Of a DNA stretch of 64,000 nucleotides, positions 8,277 through 16,084 are shown piece after piece; the stretch's first letter is position 1; every line of letters begins with the position of its first letter. Location of the stretch: contig CAVTCF010000001.1 of the NCBI GenBank assembly GCA_963733265.1, positions 124,001 to 188,000 on the forward strand. Reading direction: 5' to 3'. The position numbers were made by a program, and so were the translations under genes. Under the pieces are notes generated by a model. It was given only the letters and a program-made list of their open reading frames with translations. It ran no database searches and was not told where the DNA came from. Source of the DNA: PALSA-1006 sp963733265. GTDB taxonomy: Bacteria; Pseudomonadota; Gammaproteobacteria; Burkholderiales; Gallionellaceae.

Positions 8277-9662
8277 TTAAGTCAGTGATTTGCGTGCACG
8301 GGCGATAGCGGCTTCCACTTGCTGGGGCGATGTGCCACCTGTATGGTTGCGGGCGGCTAATGAGCCTTCAAGGGTTAGTACGGCATAAATGTCATCTTCA
8401 ATTAGCGCTGAAAACTTTTTTAGCTCTTCCAATTTAAGGTCGCTTAGATCGCAGTTGCGTTCAACGGCAAAACGCACCGCTAAAGCAACAGCTTCATGCG
8501 CATCGCGGAAAGGCACCCCTTTTTTGACCAAGTAGTCGGCCAAGTCTGTCGCTGTGGCGTAGCCTTGCAAGGCGGCTCGGCGCATAGCCTCGGGTTTGAC
8601 GGTGATTCCCCCCATCATGTCCGCATAGATACGAAGAGTTTGGTTAAGTGTATCTACGGTATCGAACAAAGGCTCTTTGTCCTCCTGATTGTCTTTGTTG
8701 TACGCCAGCGGCTGCCCCTTCATTAATGTTAACAAAGCAACCAGATTGCCGTTCACGCGGCCAGTCTTGCCCCGTACCAGTTCCGGTACGTCAGGATTTT
8801 TCTTCTGCGGCATGATCGAAGAACCGGTACAAAAACGGTCGGCTATGTCGATGAAGCCGAAGCGCGGACTCATCCACAGAATCAATTCTTCCGACAGACG
8901 CGAAAGATGCGTCATGATGAGAGCGCCGACGGCAGCAAATTCAATCGCGAAATCGCGATCAGACACTGCATCCAATGAGTTTTCGCAAACACCGTCAAAA
9001 TCCAGCAATTGGGCAACATATTCCCGCTTGATTGGATAACTGGTTCCGGCCAGAGCGGCAGCGCCCAGCGGCAAGCGATTGACACGCTTACGGCAGTCGG
9101 CAAGGCGTTCGGCATCACGTTTAAGCATCTCGAAATAAGCCATCAGGTGATGAGCAAAACTTACCGGTTGTGCCACTTGCAAATGCGTAAAGCCGGGCAT
9201 GATGGTATGCGTGTGGTGTTGGGCTAAATCGAGCAATGAACGTTGCAGCGCGTTCACCAGCAAAATTAATTCGTCAATAGCGTGGCGAAGATAAAGACGC
9301 ACGTCAGTTGCTACCTGGTCATTGCGGGAACGGCCGGTATGCAGGCGCTTACCAGCGTCACCGACCAATGCAGTCAGGCGTTTTTCAATATTTAGATGTA
9401 CATCTTCAAGGTCGAGTTGCCAGTCGAACTTCCCGCACAGGACCTCATTTTCGATCTGAGCCATTCCGCGCTGAATATCTTTCAGGTCTTGTGTGCTGAT
9501 GATTTCACATGCGGCAAGCATTTGGGCATGCGCGAGCGAGCCTTGAATATCGAACAACGCCAAGCGTTTGTCGAAATCGACCGAAGCGGTATATCGCTTC
9601 ACTAATTCAGCAACGGGTTCGTTAAATCTACCCGACCAGGCTTGTTTATCTTGCATCGTCAT
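8277..9662 (-). CDS. argH: Argininosuccinate lyase
   Basis: Final enzyme of arginine synthesis, splitting argininosuccinate into arginine and fumarate. It has 461 residues, the usual length for the family. The fumarase/aspartase-superfamily signature GSSIMPQKKNPD is visible at about residues 281-292, including the catalytic serine loop. HTGRSRNDQVATD and the TSYPI substrate region are also present. It is transcribed away from the algZ gene; the start regions are 38 bp apart. Two ATG codons (9662 and 9656) are possible and I kept the first. The stop lies just past the plus-strand terminator at 8243-8270. Adjacency to algZR is also known from Pseudomonas. Confidence 0.96.
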   Translation of the reverse strand: MTMQDKQAWSGRFNEPVAELVKRYTASVDFDKRLALFDIQGSLAHAQMLAACEIISTQDLKDIQRGMAQIENEVLCGKFDWQLDLEDVHLNIEKRLTALVGDAGKRLHTGRSRNDQVATDVRLYLRHAIDELILLVNALQRSLLDLAQHHTHTIMPGFTHLQVAQPVSFAHHLMAYFEMLKRDAERLADCRKRVNRLPLGAAALAGTSYPIKREYVAQLLDFDGVCENSLDAVSDRDFAIEFAAVGALIMTHLSRLSEELILWMSPRFGFIDIADRFCTGSSIMPQKKNPDVPELVRGKTGRVNGNLVALLTLMKGQPLAYNKDNQEDKEPLFDTVDTLNQTLRIYADMMGGITVKPEAMRRAALQGYATATDLADYLVKKGVPFRDAHEAVALAVRFAVERNCDLSDLKLEELKKFSALIEDDIYAVLTLEGSLAARNHTGGTSPQQVEAAIARARKSLT

Positions 9663-9700
9663 CGTGTATTGTCCAAAATGTTCGGCATAAAGGAGTTGCT

Positions 9701-10735
9701 ATGCCAAAGGAGCGAAGTATAAATCAAAACAATATATCCGATGCGTTGCCAAATTTTCGCAATTTGGGAGTTGTGCTGCGTATAGTGCTAATCGTAAACG
9801 GGTTGGCTATTTTTGTTGCCATGACACAAGCCGCGTCAATACAGGATTTGGGGCAACGATTACTCTTTGGTTCAGCGTATCTACAGCCTGTTTTAATAAG
9901 TTGCCTATTAATTTTATATATATTGAAGGACATCCTCCGTCGCTTGGATTATCGCCAGGGATGGGGAGCCGTTCTTTTATTAGTTGCGGCTGTTTCAGGG
10001 ACTATAGCGCTGCTTGGCGGAGATCTTTTTGAATCTTCAATAGGCTATAGCGCATTTCAATTATGGCAACACATCGTGGTGAGCGTTACCGTAGCCGTGA
10101 TTACCCTGGGATATTTTCGTTTTCGTGCTCACGCGCTTTCGCCTGCCGTGGCTAGTGCGCGTTTGCAGGCTCTTCAAGCTCGCATCCGTCCTCATTTTCT
10201 ATTTAACACCATCAATGCCGTGCTTGGCATTGTGCGCAGTGACCCAAAGCGAGCTGAAGGCGCGCTTGAGGATATGGCCGATTTATTTCGCATGGCGATG
10301 GCGGACAACCGCGAATTAGTCACGTTAAAACGTGAGGTGGAGCTTTCGCGTCAATATTTGGCCCTGGAACAATTGCGACTTGGGGACAGGCTGGCAATAA
10401 ATTGGCAGACTGAGGAAATGCCTTCGGACGCACTCATTCCGCCCCTGATGTTGCAACCGTTACTGGAAAATGCCGTCTATCACGGGATAGAGCCTATGCA
10501 CGAAGGCGGAGAAATTACGATCAAGCTCTATCGTAGTGGCAAAGATATGCATTTGGATGTGTACAATCCGTACCAAACGCAGGGAAATAAACACAGTGGG
10601 AACGAAATGGCACTAATGAACATTCGCGAACGGTTGTTGCTTCAGTTTGATGTGGAAGCAAGTTATAGCGTTGATTCTGGGAAAGATTATTATCGCGTAC
10701 ATATTATAATCCCCTATATTAGAGAGGAGTATTGA
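9701..10735 (+). CDS. algZ: LytS/AlgZ-type sensor histidine kinase
   Basis: Membrane histidine kinase of the LytS/YehU class, 344 residues. Four to five hydrophobic segments occupy residues 24-140. The His_kinase domain has the phospho-acceptor His165 in RIRPHFLFNT. The N box of the ATPase is LLENAVYHGIEP. The family pairs with LytTR-type response regulators, and the gene directly downstream encodes one. In Pseudomonas the pair AlgZ/AlgR (FimS/AlgR) controls alginate and type IV pilus functions; here only the architecture and the argH neighbourhood support the name. The downstream gene starts inside its last codons. Confidence 0.85.
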   Translation: MPKERSINQNNISDALPNFRNLGVVLRIVLIVNGLAIFVAMTQAASIQDLGQRLLFGSAYLQPVLISCLLILYILKDILRRLDYRQGWGAVLLLVAAVSGTIALLGGDLFESSIGYSAFQLWQHIVVSVTVAVITLGYFRFRAHALSPAVASARLQALQARIRPHFLFNTINAVLGIVRSDPKRAEGALEDMADLFRMAMADNRELVTLKREVELSRQYLALEQLRLGDRLAINWQTEEMPSDALIPPLMLQPLLENAVYHGIEPMHEGGEITIKLYRSGKDMHLDVYNPYQTQGNKHSGNEMALMNIRERLLLQFDVEASYSVDSGKDYYRVHIIIPYIREEY

Positions 10736-11499
10736 TGAGCGTTGTAGAATTACCATTGGCCGTATTTGTTGTTGATGACGAGCCGCCGGCCCGCAACCGG
10801 CTTAAAGACCTGCTTGCCGATTGTGCAGAACAACTACCACTCACGCTGGTAGGAGAGGCGGGCAACGGGGTCGAGGCGCTTGATAAACTTTCCGAAGTAC
10901 ATGCAGATGTAGTGTTGATCGATATTCGTATGCCGCAAATGGATGGTATCGAACTGGCTCAGCATTTAAATAAATTGCATAAACCGCCCATCATTGTCTT
11001 TACCACGGCCTACGACAGTTATGCAGTTAACGCCTTTGAACAACGGGCTATAGACTATTTGCTAAAGCCGATTCGTTTGGGAAGATTATTCGAGGCATTA
11101 ACCCGTGCTCGTACCGCAGTGCCGGTGCGCAGCGAAGTGCTACAAGAGTTGACACCCGAGCCGCGCAAAAATCTCTCCATCCATGAGCGCGGCAAGATAG
11201 TATTGGTGCCAATCGAACAGGTGTTATTTCTCCGTGCCGAATTGAAATACATCACCGTGCGTACAGTCGAAAACGAGTATCTGATTGAAGAATCGCTAAT
11301 TGCGCTGGAAAAAGAATTTGCCGCGCGGTTCATCCGAATTCACCGCAACTGCCTGGTAGCAAAAGAAGAAATCGAAGGCTTCGAGAAAGTTGCCGAGACG
11401 GATAACAGCGAAGCCCATTGGGCAGTCAGGTTAAAAGGATTACCAGAGCTCCTCCCGATCAGTCGCAGACAACAATTCATCGTCAAAGAGTTCAGTTAA
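10735..11499 (+). CDS. algR: LytTR-family response regulator AlgR
   Basis: DNA-binding response regulator with a receiver domain (VVDDEPPAR; phospho-acceptor Asp63 in VLIDIRMP; Thr and Lys in FTTAYD and LLKPI) and a C-terminal LytTR domain (about 150-250) that binds DNA. The ATG at 10735 is preferred over the in-frame TTG at 10732 because AGAGGAG lies at a good distance upstream. It overlaps the stop codon of algZ, so the two are coupled. Target genes cannot be read from the window; the small membrane-protein genes just downstream are natural candidates for co-transcription. Confidence 0.87.
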   Translation: MSVVELPLAVFVVDDEPPARNRLKDLLADCAEQLPLTLVGEAGNGVEALDKLSEVHADVVLIDIRMPQMDGIELAQHLNKLHKPPIIVFTTAYDSYAVNAFEQRAIDYLLKPIRLGRLFEALTRARTAVPVRSEVLQELTPEPRKNLSIHERGKIVLVPIEQVLFLRAELKYITVRTVENEYLIEESLIALEKEFAARFIRIHRNCLVAKEEIEGFEKVAETDNSEAHWAVRLKGLPELLPISRRQQFIVKEFS

Positions 11500-11520
11500 C
11501 AATACAGGGGGAAAAACGGA

Positions 11521-11757
11521 ATGAAAGCAATTTTAAATAAAATGATAGCCGTTTCTCTTGCTGTGGGAGCGACATTCATGAACAATGTTCAAGCGCAATT
11601 AAATTTGCCCGAGAAAGAGCATACGCAAACAATAGTCTGGATAGTTGAGGCGACAACCTTTATTACAACGATAGCAGTCGTGCTGCTCGTTTGGCGAATC
11701 AGCAAGCGAGATAGAAAAACAAGAAACGGAAGCAGATCAATTGACAAGACAGAGTAA
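11521..11757 (+). CDS. Small membrane protein of unknown function
   Basis: A 78-residue protein I do not recognise. It has an N-terminal signal peptide (cleavage probably after VQA at about 25), a short periplasmic stretch rich in charged residues, one membrane segment (TIVWIVEATTFITTIAVVLLV) and a basic cytoplasmic tail. It starts 21 bases after the algR stop with a GGGGGA-type ribosome binding site, so it may share the algZR transcript. It is followed by about 110 bp without a gene. Confidence 0.6.
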   Translation: MKAILNKMIAVSLAVGATFMNNVQAQLNLPEKEHTQTIVWIVEATTFITTIAVVLLVWRISKRDRKTRNGSRSIDKTE

Positions 11758-11870
11758 TTTAAAGTTATTACCCGGATAGCGCATAAATCCAAGTTCCGGG
11801 CCATCATTTATTCACACTGTGAATATTAGAATTAACCACTTGATGTATTACTAATGAAATAGAGAGAAAA

Positions 11871-12389
11871 ATGGAAGATTTATTTGAAGGACTGATTTTT
11901 CGCAGCCGCTGGTTAATGGCTCCAATGTATTTTGGTTTAGTTGGTGGGTTGTTAATACTACTGGTTAAATTTGTGCAAGAGTTTTACCATATCGTCATCC
12001 ATTTACTGGATACTTCGGAAAGGGAAGCGGTTCTCTCAATACTGGCACTTGTCGACATCACGCTGGTTTCAAACCTGCTCATTATGGTGATATTCAGCGG
12101 CTATGAAAATTTCGTTTCAAAAATCGATGTTGCAGACCATGTCGACAAACCCGAATGGATGGGTAAGGTTGATTATTCAGGACTGAAGCTCAAGTTGATC
12201 GGTTCCATCGTTGCAATTTCCGCCATAGATTTGCTCAAAGCCTTCATGCACATTACAACTCCGGGTGTTGAACACCTTACCGATACGCAACTTGGTTGGA
12301 TGGTCGGAATACACATGGTTCTGATCATTTCGGGCGTGCTTTTTGCATGGATGGATCAAATTGCCGAATCAAAGTCAGAAGAGCACTGA
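11871..12389 (+). CDS. UPF0114 (YqhA-like) membrane protein
   Basis: Integral membrane protein of 172 residues with four hydrophobic segments (about 17-38, 58-84, 105-125 and 140-165). The N-terminal RSRWLMAPMYFGL and the loop VDYSGLKLKLIGSIVAISAIDLLK are typical of the UPF0114 family, whose role is unknown. It is preceded by AGAGAGAAAA. The next gene (DUF1653) follows at 21 bp, and a chain of small genes continues to the HiPIP gene, suggesting one operon. Confidence 0.85.
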   Translation: MEDLFEGLIFRSRWLMAPMYFGLVGGLLILLVKFVQEFYHIVIHLLDTSEREAVLSILALVDITLVSNLLIMVIFSGYENFVSKIDVADHVDKPEWMGKVDYSGLKLKLIGSIVAISAIDLLKAFMHITTPGVEHLTDTQLGWMVGIHMVLIISGVLFAWMDQIAESKSEEH

Positions 12390-12410
12390 GAATAAGACGC
12401 GGAGAATTCA

Positions 12411-12602
12411 ATGAAGTACCGGCATTACAAGGGCGGCATCTATGAGTTTATTTGCGAAGCGCGGCTTGAGTCTGCCCCCGATGTCGCTGTGATCATTTAC
12501 AAATCGGAAGATGGGGCGTTTTGGTCCCGACCGAAAAACGAATTTTTTGAGCTCGTTTTACATGAGGGCATCACTATTCAGAGATTCGCCCCAATTAACT
12601 GA
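12411..12602 (+). CDS. DUF1653 domain protein
   Basis: A 63-residue soluble protein built entirely of the DUF1653 fold. It begins YRHYKGGIYEFICEAR, has the central SEDGAFWSRP motif and ends RFAPIN. The family is widespread, small and cytoplasmic; its function is not established. GGAG lies upstream of the ATG. It lies between the UPF0114 gene and an unknown small gene, all on the plus strand with short spacings. Confidence 0.85.
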   Translation: MKYRHYKGGIYEFICEARLESAPDVAVIIYKSEDGAFWSRPKNEFFELVLHEGITIQRFAPIN

Positions 12603-12618
12603 ACATGGCAAAGAACAA

Positions 12619-12852
12619 ATGAACAAAGAAAAAATTTCCGGCATCATTGAAACCACTTTGAAAAAAGGCAATAAAATCCCCGGTCTTTTTGAGTTGCCGA
12701 AAATATTAACGCTAAAAGGCAAGCTTCAAACTAGCGGTACGACTGGCGAAGTCCTGGCAATCATCGAGGATCATCGTGGTTTAATAACAAAAGCATTTGG
12801 ATTAAGTGACGGATTGCTTGATTCGGCAATTGAGCAGATTAAATCCGCTTAA
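12619..12852 (+). CDS. Hypothetical 77-residue protein
   Basis: An unrecognised, probably soluble protein of 77 residues with a lysine-rich N-terminus and a glycine-containing centre (LKGKLQTSGTTGEVLAIIEDHRG). The frame is open further upstream, but the earlier part overlaps the DUF1653 gene, and the ATG at 12619 lies 16 bases after that stop. Its ribosome binding site is weak. Position within a chain of closely spaced genes supports that it is real. Confidence 0.55.
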   Translation: MNKEKISGIIETTLKKGNKIPGLFELPKILTLKGKLQTSGTTGEVLAIIEDHRGLITKAFGLSDGLLDSAIEQIKSA

Positions 12853-12876
12853 AGCGAAGGACTCCGAAGGATTATC

Positions 12877-13158
12877 ATGAGCACAGATTCGAGCCGCCGA
12901 AAATGGATAAAAAACGCCAGTGTTGGTTTGACACTGTTACCGTTGATTTTTTTGTCCAGACAATCAAAAGCGAATACAAACCCTGCCTTGCGCACCCAAT
13001 TTAAATACAAAGATACACCGCAAGAAAATATGAGTTGCATTTCATGTTTGGAATTCATTCCGGGCAAATCTGTCAAAGATGCGGGTGGTTGCAAAGTGAT
13101 ACCGGGTGACGACGAAATTTTACCAAACGGTTTTTGCACACGTTGGAATACGATGTAG
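12877..13158 (+). CDS. High-potential iron-sulfur protein (HiPIP) with Tat signal
   Basis: Small periplasmic [4Fe-4S] electron carrier, 93 residues. The N-terminal twin-arginine signal is visible as SSRRKWIK followed by a hydrophobic stretch. The four cluster ligands are Cys54, Cys57, Cys72 and Cys87 in the HiPIP pattern (MSCISC, GGCKVIPG, GFCTRW). HiPIPs shuttle electrons between periplasmic or membrane complexes in photosynthetic, sulfur-oxidising and iron-oxidising bacteria. GAAGGA precedes the start. It closes a chain of small genes and is followed by a terminator-like hairpin facing purU. Confidence 0.9.
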   Translation: MSTDSSRRKWIKNASVGLTLLPLIFLSRQSKANTNPALRTQFKYKDTPQENMSCISCLEFIPGKSVKDAGGCKVIPGDDEILPNGFCTRWNTM

Positions 13159-13159
13159 C

Positions 13160-13192
13160 AGCCAAAATACCCAGTAGGTAGCTATTTTGGCT
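13160..13192. terminator. Terminator-like hairpin between HiPIP gene and purU
   Basis: AGCCAAAATA (13160-13169) and TATTTTGGCT (13183-13192) form a perfect 10-bp stem with a 13-base loop between two convergent genes. There is no strong U-tract on either strand, so intrinsic termination may be weak. Confidence 0.5.
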
Positions 13193-13227
13193 CAGCGGAA
13201 GCCGTTGCAGTGAAGTGTGATAAAGAA

Positions 13228-14082
13228 TCAGCGAAAAACGATGGTCTTATTGCCGCAAACCAAAACGCGATCTTCAACATGGCATCTCAACCCGCGCGAC
13301 AACACGTTTTTCTCAATATCTCTGCCATAGCGTACCAAGTCATCAACGGTGTCGCCGTGGTCAATGCGCATTGTATCCTGCTCGATAATCGGGCCGGCAT
13401 CCAGTTCGTCAGTCACGTAATGACAAGTCGCACCAATGAGTTTTACCCCGCGCTGATAGGCTTGATGATAGGGCTTTGCGCCCACGAAAGAGGGTAGAAA
13501 GCTGTGATGAATATTGATAATTTTGCCGGGGTAACGACGGCATAAATCCGGCGGCACAATTTGCATGAAACGCGCCAGTACCATAGCGTCGGCTTGGGAA
13601 GATAGAAACAGTTGCTCGATGTTTTCGAAAGCGCTGGTCTTGTCGGACATGTCAACATGATGATATGGGATATTGTGCCACTCAACGAAACTGCGCAGGT
13701 CGTCATGATTTGAAATTACACAGGGAATATCCACATTCAGCTCGCCACTGCGCCAGCGATGCAATAAATCGTTAAGGCAATGATCCTGCTTGCTTACCAA
13801 TATAACGAGGCGCTTTTTCTGATCGGAATCGCTGATCTGCCATTCCATGCCAAACTCGTTTGCCAGTGTGGCAAACTGCGATTGAAACTCAATCAAGTCA
13901 AAAGGCAAAGAATCGGCACGAATTTCCTGGCGCATAAAAAAACACTGTGCCTCCTGCTCGGTGTGATAGCTCGCTTCGACAATAAATCCACCATGCCGTG
14001 CGATAAATCCGCTTACTGCGGCAATGATGCCTGCACGGTCAGGGCACGAGATGGTTAGCGTGTAACGGCGCGTGTTGCTCAT
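13228..14082 (-). CDS. purU: Formyltetrahydrofolate deformylase
   Basis: Hydrolyses 10-formyltetrahydrofolate to formate and tetrahydrofolate, balancing one-carbon units and supplying formate for PurT. The 284-residue protein has an N-terminal ACT domain (YTLTISCPDRAGIIAAVS) and a C-terminal formyltransferase-fold domain with the catalytic Asn-His-Asp set (INIHHSFLPSF, GATCHYVTDELDAGPII). I chose the ATG at 14082, preceded by AAGGAT, over the longer frame to 14163, whose N-terminus does not match the family. It is convergent with the HiPIP gene. Confidence 0.93.
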   Translation of the reverse strand: MSNTRRYTLTISCPDRAGIIAAVSGFIARHGGFIVEASYHTEQEAQCFFMRQEIRADSLPFDLIEFQSQFATLANEFGMEWQISDSDQKKRLVILVSKQDHCLNDLLHRWRSGELNVDIPCVISNHDDLRSFVEWHNIPYHHVDMSDKTSAFENIEQLFLSSQADAMVLARFMQIVPPDLCRRYPGKIINIHHSFLPSFVGAKPYHQAYQRGVKLIGATCHYVTDELDAGPIIEQDTMRIDHGDTVDDLVRYGRDIEKNVLSRGLRCHVEDRVLVCGNKTIVFR

Positions 14083-14209
14083 TTGTAATGATCCTTGAGT
14101 TTGGAGCATGATTTTAACGGATAATGCCCTCCGTCTTGTAGTAATAGAAGAAAAAAGCAGCAAACAATAGTTATAAACCCGCTGAATTAAATAATTCGAG
14201 AAAGTCTAA

Positions 14210-14473
14210 ATGATGTTTGCTCTTCCCTCAATGTCCAACATGATTGTTTCTTCCATAGTGTTTTTTATTGCCGCATGGTTTATTCACCGCTATATGGACG
14301 AGCAGGGTATTCCCAAAGGAATGACACGTAAGCTGTTGGTGATTGTGCTGGCCTACATTGTGTCGTGGGGTTCAGGTGAGATAGTGGATTGGATTCAGGG
14401 CCCGCAACCAACCACGCAAATTCCAAGCGACCCGGCGCAGTTGCTGAAAGCCCTGGGTCAGACGCAGCCTTAA
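14210..14473 (+). CDS. Small membrane protein of unknown function
   Basis: An 87-residue protein not assigned to a family. Two hydrophobic segments (about 10-27 and 42-60) flank a short loop with RYMDEQGIPKGMTRKL, and a proline-rich, soluble C-terminus follows. Transcribed alone between purU and the convergent polysaccharide deacetylase gene, which ends 6 bp away. CGAGAAAG lies upstream as a weak ribosome binding site. Confidence 0.6.
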   Translation: MMFALPSMSNMIVSSIVFFIAAWFIHRYMDEQGIPKGMTRKLLVIVLAYIVSWGSGEIVDWIQGPQPTTQIPSDPAQLLKALGQTQP

Positions 14474-14479
14474 AGTTTA

Positions 14480-15241
14480 CTATTTGGACTGGCGGCTCTC
14501 AGTTGGCAGTGGTTTTTTGTTAATCTCTTTCAAGTCGACCTGATCCAGGCGCACAAAAGTGAATCCCTCCTTCTGAAGATAAGCCAAGCCGACTGCGAGT
14601 CCTTCAGCCGTATCGGAGGCGGGCTTGTTCATGTGGGCGATAATCACGTCACCATTTTTAACATGTTCCAAACGCTTCTCGATAGTCATTTTTTTAGAGG
14701 TGGCACCCATGTCGGCATTGACCGAAAAGCCCGCAATTTTATAGCCCAACTTGTCGATTTCTTCGATCGCCTGCGGATCATATTCGCCAGTGGCGGCTCT
14801 GTACCAATGGGGCGCCACGCCGGTGGCCTTTTCCACCGCCCTCGCGCCCTCGATTACTTCTCGCCGCAAATGAATAACGTCCGGCTCACTGGGAATCCCA
14901 TAGACAGTTCTGCCTGCACCGATTACTGCCGGGATATGTTTTTCACCATGATCTTCCACATCAAACAGATCAAGGTGCGCTTTGATGATGGAGAGTCCCC
15001 GCGGGTTTTGTCTCAGCCATTTCTTGGTGGCGAAAAGCGTTGCGGGCATTCGATTTTGAATTAAGTAATCAATGAGCTTGTCGTCGAACTTGCCGGAGCA
15101 GGCATCAAGGGTCAGTGCGACTTTCTTGCCCGAGTCGGGTTGAGAAATTACTTTGTCATGTATTTCGATGGGATGAGGCTCTGCACCGGCAGAGAAAGGC
15201 GTGAGGATCAGTACCAGAATTATGACGTGATGAAATTTCAT
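14480..15241 (-). CDS. Exported polysaccharide deacetylase family protein
   Basis: A 253-residue protein with a signal peptide (cleavage after AGA at about 20) and a NodB-type deacetylase fold. Metal-binding motifs are recognisable: LTLDACSGKFD takes the place of the usual TFDDG motif, HGEKH supplies the two histidines, and RAATGEYD lies in the active site. Such enzymes remove N-acetyl groups from sugars in peptidoglycan or exopolysaccharide; the substrate here is unknown. It starts 6 bp after murI in the ybiT-murI-deacetylase operon, which hints at a cell-envelope role. Confidence 0.82.
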   Translation of the reverse strand: MKFHHVIILVLILTPFSAGAEPHPIEIHDKVISQPDSGKKVALTLDACSGKFDDKLIDYLIQNRMPATLFATKKWLRQNPRGLSIIKAHLDLFDVEDHGEKHIPAVIGAGRTVYGIPSEPDVIHLRREVIEGARAVEKATGVAPHWYRAATGEYDPQAIEEIDKLGYKIAGFSVNADMGATSKKMTIEKRLEHVKNGDVIIAHMNKPASDTAEGLAVGLAYLQKEGFTFVRLDQVDLKEINKKPLPTESRQSK

Positions 15242-15247
15242 ATTTGT

Positions 15248-16078
15248 TTATAAAAATTCTTGCGGCAATAGTTCTACATTAACATTTTCGCCCAATAATG
15301 AAGCCATAATGCGGGAAGCGTGTGCAGGTGAGCCGCTGGTGAAAAATTGGGGGGCAGTCTTATCACTTGGGCGAACTTGAGATATTCCCAAGGATTTGGT
15401 TCGGGGTTGACGCGCACTTTCAATGCGTCTTTGCAATTGGCGGGCGACTGCTGCACCGGTGTCCACCAATACAATATCGTTACCCACCACGTCGCGAATT
15501 AACGGTGTCAAGAAAGGATAGTGCGTACATCCCAAGATCAGTGTATCTGCTCCGCGAGCCAATAACGGTGCAGTGAAGCGCTCAATCAATTCACGCGTGC
15601 GCGCACTGTCCAGCTCCGCTTTTTCCACTTGTTCGACCAAGCCGGGGCAGCCTTGAGTAATGATCTCAACTTCATCGCCGTAACGTTCCAGTAATGCAGC
15701 AAAACGAGCACTCTCCAAAGTTCCGATGGTTGCGAGCACGCCAACCACACCACTTTGGGTTGCTGAGACGGCGGGTTTTACGGCAGGTTCCATGCCTACA
15801 ATAGGGATGCTGAACTGACTGCGCAAACTCGTTACAGCAGCAGCGGTGGCTGTGTTGCAGGCAATGACAACGGCATCCGCACCTTGGGCAATCAGAAAAC
15901 GGGTCAGTGTGTGTGAACGCTGCTCGATATAACTCGCTGCTTTATCGCCGTAGGGCACGTGGCCGGAATCTGCAATGTAGATCAGACGTTCATCGGGAAG
16001 CGTTTGGCGAATATGCTGCAAGACAGAAAGTCCGCCAACACCGGAATCGAAAACGCCAATCGTTCCCGAAAGCTTCAT
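15248..16078 (-). CDS. murI: Glutamate racemase
   Basis: Makes D-glutamate for peptidoglycan. The 276 residues show the two catalytic cysteines in VVIACNTATAA and LILGCTHYPFL and the N-terminal FDSGVGGLSVL motif. Length and motifs are normal. It is the middle gene of an operon with 6-bp gaps on both sides (ybiT upstream, polysaccharide deacetylase downstream). Confidence 0.95.
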   Translation of the reverse strand: MKLSGTIGVFDSGVGGLSVLQHIRQTLPDERLIYIADSGHVPYGDKAASYIEQRSHTLTRFLIAQGADAVVIACNTATAAAVTSLRSQFSIPIVGMEPAVKPAVSATQSGVVGVLATIGTLESARFAALLERYGDEVEIITQGCPGLVEQVEKAELDSARTRELIERFTAPLLARGADTLILGCTHYPFLTPLIRDVVGNDIVLVDTGAAVARQLQRRIESARQPRTKSLGISQVRPSDKTAPQFFTSGSPAHASRIMASLLGENVNVELLPQEFL

Positions 16079-16084
16079 AGATAT

